Below are positions 17,127 through 22,914 of a DNA stretch of 22,914 nucleotides, in pieces (the first letter of the stretch is position 1; the number at the start of each line of letters is the position of its first letter). The notes under the pieces were generated by a model that ran no database searches, was not told the origin of the DNA, and saw only the letters and a program-made list of their open reading frames with translations. A program made the translations under genes and the position numbers. This DNA comes from an uncultured Flavobacteriales bacterium (GTDB lineage: Bacteria > Bacteroidota > Bacteroidia > Flavobacteriales_E > Vicingaceae), in the NCBI GenBank assembly GCA_913059105.1, contig CAJXRL010000011.1:1-22914 (forward strand). The letters are read 5' to 3'.

Positions 17127-17909
17127 ATGTGTAATATTGGCGTTGTAAATTTCAACAACTTGAAACGTATTAAAGACACTGCTATTCTACTTGTGGTACT
17201 TGCGTCATCTTTTTCTGGGAAATGTCAAAGTATATTAATCAGTAACAACGGTGGTGTACCTGACTCTTCTGCAATACTTGATATAAGGTCTAGTTCAAAA
17301 GGCCTATTACCATCGAGCTTAACAGCCGCTGAAAGACGTGCCATTTCAAGTCCAGCTCAAGGCCTTTTTCTTTTTCAGGATGACACCTATTCTGGATACT
17401 TTTATTATACAGGTTCACAGTGGGATACTATAAAAATTGATGAGCAAACCATCACTGTTCTAGCTTCGAATTCTAAAATTGCTACAATAGTTGACAAAAA
17501 ACCAACTGGAACTGATGGCGGTACTTTCACTGCAGGCGATTGGAGGACTAGAACCATAAATTATCAATTGGGTGACAGCAGCTTCGTTTCTCTTATTGGA
17601 GACACAGCCTTTTCGTTAACCACAGGTGTCTATGAAATTCAAGTACTTGCCCCTGCTTTAGGTGTTGATCAGCATCAAATTCGCTTAGAAAACCTAAGCT
17701 TAACAAGTATTCAAAAATTGGGCTCAACAGAAAAAGCGCTTACAGCATCGAGTAACAGTTACTTAAGCTCAATTATAACAGTTAGCTCTTCTAATGAGAC
17801 TTTTCAAGTCTCTCATCGTGGAACTTCTACACAGGCAACTACTGGTTTTGGAAAAGGAACTTCGAGTGGCGATAATTTTTTTACTCAAATTGTAATTAAA
17901 CAATTGTAA
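17127..17909 (+). CDS. Secreted tail-fibre-like protein, tandem paralogue 1
   Basis: 260 residues; first of three tandem paralogues. After a basic segment and a hydrophobic stretch (17-29), cleavage is expected near GKCQS. The n-region is long for a signal peptide, so the TTG at 17160 could be the true start. An N-terminal module (about 36-101) contains GGVPDSSAILDIRSSSKGLL and SSPAQGLFLFQ, a pattern common in Bacteroidota adhesin-like proteins. The C-terminal module (about 116-260) reads DGGTFTAGDWRTRTIN, GVYEIQVLAPALGVDQHQIRL, FQVSHRGT and TGFGKG, ending in a beta-strand, VIKQL. From memory, that pattern resembles distal domains of marine phage tail fibres and assorted hypothetical proteins. 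A jelly-roll-like fold is plausible. No catalytic residues stand out; binding to glycan or surface is speculation. There is no T9SS C-terminal sorting domain. Confidence 0.75.
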   Translation: MCNIGVVNFNNLKRIKDTAILLVVLASSFSGKCQSILISNNGGVPDSSAILDIRSSSKGLLPSSLTAAERRAISSPAQGLFLFQDDTYSGYFYYTGSQWDTIKIDEQTITVLASNSKIATIVDKKPTGTDGGTFTAGDWRTRTINYQLGDSSFVSLIGDTAFSLTTGVYEIQVLAPALGVDQHQIRLENLSLTSIQKLGSTEKALTASSNSYLSSIITVSSSNETFQVSHRGTSTQATTGFGKGTSSGDNFFTQIVIKQL

Positions 17910-17918
17910 TTTTCATTT

Positions 17919-18665
17919 ATGAAACTCATTTTCATAATTTTATTGCTATTGTTTTGTTCTAAAATACAAGCACAAAATATATTAATAAGTACTGATGGTG
18001 GTTCAATAGATGAATCTGCAATGCTTGAAATTAGAAGTAACGCCGGCGGCTTATTAGTTCCAAGAATGACTAAAAATGAAAGACTTGCCATTGTTTCACC
18101 GGCAACAGGGTTACTTGTTTTTCAAACAGATGTTCCTAAAGCATTTTATTATTATGACGGTATTGCCTGGGATACCTTACCAGGCGTAAGTACAAGTAAT
18201 GTATTTAGCACAAGTAGTTCTAACATTGCAGTTCTATCAGAAGTGCAAGCCGCAGGAGTTGATGGTGGAACATTTACAAAGGACATTTGGATTACACGTG
18301 AACTTAATACGCATGAAGGAGATAGCAGTTTTATTACCTTAGACAATGCTAATAATACTTTTTCTTTGCAGGATGGTATTTACGAGATTGAATCAATTGC
18401 GCCAAATTTAGGTGTTTTAGTAAACCAAACTCGTTTGGTCAATTCAAGCTTAAGTACCATTGCAGCGATTGGCACAGCGTCAAGATCTTCAGGGGCTTCT
18501 AGTTCTAGTATTATACTTTCTATTATAGAAGTTAATGGAGGACCTTATGACTTTCTTATTGAACATAGGTGCACTAGAACTAATACTAATAACGGTTTTG
18601 GATCTGCAAATGCATGGGGCGAAAATGTATATACAACAGTTAAAATAAAGAAACTAGACTTTTAA
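17919..18665 (+). CDS. Secreted tail-fibre-like protein, tandem paralogue 2
   Basis: 248 residues with a clean type I signal peptide (MKLIFIILLLLFCSKIQAQ, cleavage near residue 18-19). The same two modules follow. The N-terminal one has GGSIDESAMLEIRS, LLVPRMTKNERLAIVSPATG and FYYYDGIAWDTLP. The C-terminal one has GVDGGTFTKDIWITRELN, GDSSFITL, GIYEIESIAPNLGV, QTRLVNSSL, FLIEHRCTRTNTNNGFG and VKIKKLDF. It starts 9 nt after paralogue 1 and ends 1 nt before paralogue 3, so the three are probably co-transcribed. Similarity to its neighbours is patterned rather than close, pointing to old duplication and divergence. Function unknown. Confidence 0.78.
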   Translation: MKLIFIILLLLFCSKIQAQNILISTDGGSIDESAMLEIRSNAGGLLVPRMTKNERLAIVSPATGLLVFQTDVPKAFYYYDGIAWDTLPGVSTSNVFSTSSSNIAVLSEVQAAGVDGGTFTKDIWITRELNTHEGDSSFITLDNANNTFSLQDGIYEIESIAPNLGVLVNQTRLVNSSLSTIAAIGTASRSSGASSSSIILSIIEVNGGPYDFLIEHRCTRTNTNNGFGSANAWGENVYTTVKIKKLDF

Positions 18666-18666
18666 T

Positions 18667-19407
18667 ATGAGATACTTTTCGCTATTCTTACTTGTACTAG
18701 TTGCTTTTCAATTGCCAGCTCAAAGTATTGTAATTGGCGAAAGCGGAGGGTCTCCCGACGCTTCAGCTACGTTAGAATTAAAAAGTACTATCAAAGGTTT
18801 ATTAATTCCACGAATGACTAAAGCAGAGATGGATGCGATAAGCACACCTGCAAAAGGCTTACTTGTTTACCAAACAAATCTTAATAAAGGATTCTATTAT
18901 TTTGATGGTGCAAATTGGACCAGTTTAAAGGGCTCTTCTGTCAATAATGTTAGCTCTATTGTTGAATCTAAAATTTCAATAATCAGCGATATAAAAAACG
19001 CTTCTATTCATGGAGGTAACTTTTTAGCGAGTGTATGGCAAAATAGAACGCTTAATCATTACGTTGGCGATAGCAGTTTCGTGAGCATAAATGGTACAAA
19101 TGATGGGTTCATCTTATCTGATGGAGTTTACGAAATCAAAGTTAATGCTCCGGCCATAGGTGTTGGAGAAAATCAAATTAGATTATACAATTTCACTGCT
19201 TCCATAGTAGAGTCATATGGTTCTGTGGCAGTTGGATTTACAGCAAATAGTTGGAGCCATTTAACAACGGTAGTAACTGTTAGCTCGGGTCCCATCACTT
19301 TTAATATACAACACTTCGGTGCAAATGCAAAAACCTCTACAGGTTTAGGTGAAGCGGTGCTTTGGGGACAAAGTGTTTTTACACAGGTTAGAATTCAAAA
19401 GCTTTAG
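18667..19407 (+). CDS. Secreted tail-fibre-like protein, tandem paralogue 3
   Basis: 246 residues; the signal peptide MRYFSLFLLVLVAFQLPAQ is cleaved near residue 18-19. The N-terminal module carries GESGGSPDASATLELKS, GLLIPRMTKAEMDAISTPAKG and GFYYFDGANWTSL. The C-terminal module has HGGNFLASVWQNRTLN, GDSSFVSI, GVYEIKVNAPAIGVGENQIRL, FNIQHFG, STGLGEA and VRIQKL. Some residues shared by paralogues 1 and 2 have changed here: HR becomes HF, and TGFG or NGFG becomes TGLG. It is therefore the more divergent copy. It is followed after 24 nt by a strong bidirectional terminator that ends the array. Function unknown; the shared design suggests the three products act at the cell surface or assemble together. 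Confidence 0.78.
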   Translation: MRYFSLFLLVLVAFQLPAQSIVIGESGGSPDASATLELKSTIKGLLIPRMTKAEMDAISTPAKGLLVYQTNLNKGFYYFDGANWTSLKGSSVNNVSSIVESKISIISDIKNASIHGGNFLASVWQNRTLNHYVGDSSFVSINGTNDGFILSDGVYEIKVNAPAIGVGENQIRLYNFTASIVESYGSVAVGFTANSWSHLTTVVTVSSGPITFNIQHFGANAKTSTGLGEAVLWGQSVFTQVRIQKL

Positions 19408-19431
19408 CAGACCTCAGTGTTGTAAAATACA

Positions 19432-19463
19432 AAAAGCCGCACATCTTTCGATGTGCGGCTTTT
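19432..19463. terminator. Bidirectional intrinsic terminator
   Basis: A perfect 14-bp stem, AAAAGCCGCACATC paired with GATGTGCGGCTTTT, closes a 4-nt TTTC loop. The GC core is 10 bp, flanked by A-runs and T-runs, so it works on both strands; the minus-strand T-run (TTTTTGTATTTT) is the longer. It serves the converging ends of the three-gene secreted array (24 nt after its last stop) and of the rpoC-DUF3467 operon (21 nt after its last stop). Confidence 0.93.
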
Positions 19464-19484
19464 GAATTTCAATTCAAATCAGAA

Positions 19485-19811
19485 CTAAGCTTCTCCTTGA
19501 GGGCCTCCAAAGTTCATTGGAAAATGAGGTTGCTCACTTTCTTTAATTCCTCCATTTAGCTGCTCAAACTTGTTGATGTTGTCTTGTAGCGCTCTTACCA
19601 AACGTTTAGCATGTTGTGGTGTCATCATAATCCTTGATTTCACCTTTGCTTTTGGTAAGCCCGGCATTACTTTAATAAAATCCAAAACAAATTCAGAGCT
19701 AGAATGACTGATGATAGCTAAATTGGAATAAATCCCTTCCGCTACTTCTTCGGTCAATTCAATGTTTAATTTGCCATCCTTCATTTGAGGATTGTTATTA
19801 TCGTCTGCCAT
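19485..19811 (-). CDS. DUF3467 family protein
   Basis: 108 residues; small cytoplasmic protein of unknown function. Recognisable by LNIELTEEVAEGIYSNLAIISHS, then SEFVLDFIKVMPGLPKAKVKSRIMMTPQHAKRLVRAL, typical of DUF3467. The last 20 residues are Gly/Pro/Glu-rich and probably disordered. The gene lies 4 nt downstream of rpoC and ahead of the shared terminator, so it is co-transcribed with the RNA polymerase subunit. I recall this rpoC-DUF3467 order as common in Bacteroidota, which hints at a role tied to transcription; that is guilt by association only. Confidence 0.88.
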   Translation of the reverse strand: MADDNNNPQMKDGKLNIELTEEVAEGIYSNLAIISHSSSEFVLDFIKVMPGLPKAKVKSRIMMTPQHAKRLVRALQDNINKFEQLNGGIKESEQPHFPMNFGGPQGEA

Positions 19812-19815
19812 TTTA

Positions 19816-22800
19816 TTATGCTTTTTCTACTTCGTCAACAACTACTGCTACTTCCCCTTCTTCTATTACTTCTACCTGATTTTTAGCAGCTTTTAACATC
19901 TCGTACTCTTCGTTCGAACCGACAACATATTCCTGATAGTCATCTAAACCAGTTCCCGCAGGAATCAAGTGCCCAACAATAACGTTCTCTTTCAAGCCCA
20001 TTAATGTATCTTGCTTACCATTCACAGCTGCTTCATTCAACACTTTCGTAGTTTCCTGGAAAGATGCCGCCGATATGAAACTATCAGTCTGTAACGAAGC
20101 TCTTGTGATACCTTGCAGCACTGAGTTAGAAGTTGCTGAAATAGCATCTCTTGCTTCAACTGTCTTCTTATCTTGACGCTTCAACATAGAGTTCTCTTCT
20201 CTTAACTTACGTGGAGAAATGATTTGCCCAACCTTCAAACTTTCAGATTCGCCGCATTCAACAATAATTTTCTTACCGTAAATCCAATCGTTTTCTACTG
20301 CGAAATCAGATTTGTTTACAATTTGCTTCTCTAAGAATCTTGTGTCACCCGGATCTTCAATTAATACTTTACGCATCATTTGTCTTACAATTACCTCAAA
20401 GTGCTTATCGTTAATCTTCACCCCTTGTAATCTGTAAACTTCCTGAACCTCGTTTACTAAGTATTCTTGAACCTGTGTAGGACCTTTAATTGCTAAAATA
20501 TCAGATGGAGTAGTTGCACCATCAGATAATGGAACTCCCGCTCTAACAAAATCATTCTCTTGAACCAAAATGTGTTTTGAAAGGTTGATCAAGTACTTCT
20601 TCACTTCGCCTGTTCTTGACTCAACGATAACTTCTCTATTACCTCTCTTAATCTTTCCGAAAGAAACGATACCGTCAATTTCAGAAACAACAGCTGGGTT
20701 AGAAGGGTTTCTAGCTTCGAATAACTCAGTTACTCTTGGAAGACCACCTGTAATATCACCTGACTTACCAGAAGTTCTAGGGATTTTTACCAATGTTTTA
20801 CCACTTTCAATTTTATCTCCTTCCTTAACAACGATGTGAGCTCCTACTGGTAAGTTATACGTTTTGATAACTTCCTTTTTAGAGTTCAACAACTTAATTT
20901 CAGGAATTAATTTTTTATCCCTTGATTCAATAATTACTTTCTCAGTAAATCCAGTTTGCTCATCAGATTCTTCTTTATAAGTAATAGTATCTACTAAGTT
21001 TTCAAAAGAGATTGTACCAGAAGACTCTGCAATAATCAATGCATTGTATGGATCCCAATAACAAACCATTTCACCTTTCTTCAACTTAGCACCGTCTTTT
21101 GCTACTAATATTGAACCATAAGGAATTACAGCCGTCATTAATGCAATATTTGTTTTAGGATCTAAGATTCTTGCTTCAGCAGAACGTCCAACAACTATAG
21201 AAACTTTCTTTCCATCTCTATCTTCACCATCTACAGTTCTCAATTCGTCAATCTCCAATACACCCTCGTATTTAGCTTCAACTCTTGAATCATCAGCAAT
21301 TTTAGATGCAGTACCACCAACGTGGAATGTACGAAGTGTTAACTGTGTACCCGGCTCTCCAATCGACTGTGCAGCAATAACTCCAACAGATTCTCCTTTT
21401 TGTGCCATTCGACCCGTAGCCAAACTTCTTCCGTAACATTTAGAACAAACTCCTCTTTTCAATTCACATGAAAGAACAGATCTCATTTCTACATCATCAA
21501 TTGGAGAATCTTGAATAATCTTTCCAATCTCTTCAGTAACCTCTTCACCTGCATTGATAATTAAATCGCCTGAGTTAGGATGATATACATCATGAACTGT
21601 TACCCTACCAAGAATTCTGTCATATAATGATTCTACTTCGTCATCATTTTTCATTAAAGCAGCAATGGTAACACCTCTAAGCGTTCCACAATCTACTTCT
21701 GAAATAACAACATCTTGAGAAACATCTACCAATCTTCTTGTTAAATAACCTGCATCTGCAGTTTTTAATGCTGTATCGGCCAAACCTTTACGTGCACCGT
21801 GAGTAGATATAAAGTACTCCAAAATTGATAACCCTTCCTTAAAGTTAGAAAGAATTGGGTTTTCAATAATTTCTTGACCTGAAGATCCTGATTTTTGTGG
21901 CTTAGCCATCAATCCCCTCATTCCTGAAAGCTGACGAATTTGCTCTTTCGAACCCCTCGCTCCAGAATCAAACATCATGTAAACTGAGTTGAACCCTTGG
22001 TTGTCGTTTTTCAAACGATCCATTACCGTATTGGTCAACCTTGTGTTTGTATGCGTCCAGATATCAATAATTTGGTTATAACGCTCGTTATTCGTAATGA
22101 ATCCCATGTTATAATTATTCCAAACCTCTTTTACCTGATCCTTGGCTTTGTCCATCATTGCTTCTTTCTCTGGTGGAACAATAACGTCCTCCAGATTAAA
22201 TGATAGACCACCTTTAAATGACATGTTGTAACCTAACGTCTTAATATCATCTAAGAAATTAGCCGTTTTAGCAGTACCTGCTACTTTCAGAATGTCACCA
22301 ATAATGTCTCTCAACGATTTTTTCGTCAACAATTCGTTGATAAAAGGTACTTCTTCAGGAACATGCTCATTGAAAATAACTCTACCACAAGAGGTATCAA
22401 TTAACTTCGTTTCGCCGTTCTTCGTAATATTAACTTTGATTTTAGCATGAATATCTAACCTTCCTTCGTTATTAGCAATAATAACTTCCTCAGGAGAATA
22501 GAATGTCTTGCCTTCACCCTTAATCGTTTTTACTTCGTCAGATACTCTCTCTTTGGTCAAATAATAAAGACCCAATACCATATCCTGAGACGGTACTGCA
22601 ATAGGAGAACCATTTGCAGGGTTAAGAATATTGTGAGAAGCCAACATTAACAATTGAGCTTCTAAAATTGCAGCATTTCCCAAAGGCAAGTGAACCGCCA
22701 TCTGATCACCATCAAAATCCGCGTTAAATGCAGTACAAACTAATGGGTGTAAACGTATCGCTTTTCCTTCAATAAGTTTTGGTTGAAATGCTTGAATTCC

Positions 22801-22914
22801 TAATCTGTGAAGCGTAGGAGCCCTGTTCAATAAAATCGGGTGACCTTTTAAAACGTTTTCCAAAATATCCCAAACTACAGGCTCTTTTTTGTCAACTATT
22901 TTCTTTGCAGATTT
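19816..22914 (-). CDS. rpoC: DNA-directed RNA polymerase subunit beta', C-terminal part
   Basis: The frame is open to the right edge: 1032 codons are visible, roughly the last 70 percent of a Bacteroidota beta' subunit. The true N terminus lies beyond the window, and the first visible residues (KSAKKIVDKKEPVVWDI) match the conserved core. The catalytic Mg-binding loop NADFDGDQMAVH is at about visible residues 64-75. Next come the four zinc-binding cysteines (DCGTLRG, then SCELKRGVCSKCYG), the bridge-helix/trigger-loop region around GESVGVIAAQSIGEPGTQLTLRTFHVGG, and the C-terminal SFQETTKVLNEAAVNGK and GLKENVIVGHLIPAGTG. A short acidic tail ends it. This housekeeping gene marks the end of the accessory region and supports chromosomal origin. 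Confidence 0.97.
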   Translation of the reverse strand, partial: KSAKKIVDKKEPVVWDILENVLKGHPILLNRAPTLHRLGIQAFQPKLIEGKAIRLHPLVCTAFNADFDGDQMAVHLPLGNAAILEAQLLMLASHNILNPANGSPIAVPSQDMVLGLYYLTKERVSDEVKTIKGEGKTFYSPEEVIIANNEGRLDIHAKIKVNITKNGETKLIDTSCGRVIFNEHVPEEVPFINELLTKKSLRDIIGDILKVAGTAKTANFLDDIKTLGYNMSFKGGLSFNLEDVIVPPEKEAMMDKAKDQVKEVWNNYNMGFITNNERYNQIIDIWTHTNTRLTNTVMDRLKNDNQGFNSVYMMFDSGARGSKEQIRQLSGMRGLMAKPQKSGSSGQEIIENPILSNFKEGLSILEYFISTHGARKGLADTALKTADAGYLTRRLVDVSQDVVISEVDCGTLRGVTIAALMKNDDEVESLYDRILGRVTVHDVYHPNSGDLIINAGEEVTEEIGKIIQDSPIDDVEMRSVLSCELKRGVCSKCYGRSLATGRMAQKGESVGVIAAQSIGEPGTQLTLRTFHVGGTASKIADDSRVEAKYEGVLEIDELRTVDGEDRDGKKVSIVVGRSAEARILDPKTNIALMTAVIPYGSILVAKDGAKLKKGEMVCYWDPYNALIIAESSGTISFENLVDTITYKEESDEQTGFTEKVIIESRDKKLIPEIKLLNSKKEVIKTYNLPVGAHIVVKEGDKIESGKTLVKIPRTSGKSGDITGGLPRVTELFEARNPSNPAVVSEIDGIVSFGKIKRGNREVIVESRTGEVKKYLINLSKHILVQENDFVRAGVPLSDGATTPSDILAIKGPTQVQEYLVNEVQEVYRLQGVKINDKHFEVIVRQMMRKVLIEDPGDTRFLEKQIVNKSDFAVENDWIYGKKIIVECGESESLKVGQIISPRKLREENSMLKRQDKKTVEARDAISATSNSVLQGITRASLQTDSFISAASFQETTKVLNEAAVNGKQDTLMGLKENVIVGHLIPAGTGLDDYQEYVVGSNEEYEMLKAAKNQVEVIEEGEVAVVVDEVEKA

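Noticed and set aside
17888..17911. Direct repeat AATTGTAATT, two copies 14 nt apart at the end of paralogue 1
   Set aside because: Low-complexity AT sequence coding for the C-terminal strand and covering the stop codon; no second occurrence at the other paralogue ends.
22861..22863. TTG as start codon of the rpoC product
   Set aside because: The frame continues upstream to the window edge with conserved beta' sequence (KSAKKIVDKKEPVVWDI), so the gene is simply cut.
1..22914. tRNA, rRNA, CRISPR array, intact insertion sequence or phage gene cluster
   Set aside because: None seen on reading both strands: no regularly spaced repeats, no transposase frame, no cloverleaf-like or rRNA sequence.

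Overview
The window looks like a piece of a Bacteroidota genome, most likely a marine flavobacterium-like organism. The evidence is AT-rich DNA, a SusC-type TonB-dependent receptor, TTG / TAnnTTTG-type promoter sequences, A-rich leaders without strong Shine-Dalgarno sites, and a DUF3467 gene directly behind rpoC. The left edge is a contig end: the first 14 bases match the inner end of the Tn5/Nextera adapter and are probably not genomic.

Layout, left to right. (1) 15-1273, minus: N-terminal 419 codons of a SusC-like outer-membrane glycan importer, running off the left edge; a SusD partner would lie beyond it. (2) 1546-2298, plus: a Nudix-domain, NrtR/AraR-type transcriptional regulator whose Nudix box has lost its catalytic residues. 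(3) 2422-16865, plus: one compact ten-gene run with gaps of 7 nt or less, or short overlaps. It holds zwf, pgl, edd and eda (the complete upper Entner-Doudoroff route), a BadF/BadG-type sugar kinase, a GH17 lipoprotein, an MFS sugar porter, a GH16 lipoprotein, a GH30 enzyme, and a 1154-residue cytoplasmic GH94/GH149-like glucan phosphorylase. (4) 17127-19407, plus: three tandem paralogous secreted proteins with a two-part architecture that recalls phage tail-fibre-like modules. (5) A strong bidirectional terminator at 19432-19463. (6) 19485-22914, minus: a DUF3467 gene and the C-terminal 1032 codons of rpoC, running off the right edge.

The genes fit one pathway for a laminarin-type beta-1,3/1,6-glucan. 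GH16, GH17 and GH30 cut the polymer and its branches outside the cytoplasm, and SusC and the MFS porter import the products. The large phosphorylase would split oligosaccharides into glucose 1-phosphate, and the kinase would phosphorylate free glucose. Zwf-Pgl-Edd-Eda would then carry glucose 6-phosphate to pyruvate and glyceraldehyde 3-phosphate. A phosphoglucomutase, needed to join the phosphorylase to Zwf, is not in the window.

The least expected signals are two. First, a repeated palindromic motif (YTTA-TTG-TAAR) occurs between the divergent susC and regulator genes, on the -33 element of the regulator promoter, and on the -33 element of the zwf promoter, where it forms an inverted pair filling the promoter spacer. 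It is a good candidate for the regulator's operator. Second is the three-gene array of secreted tail-fibre-like proteins next to a glucan utilisation locus.
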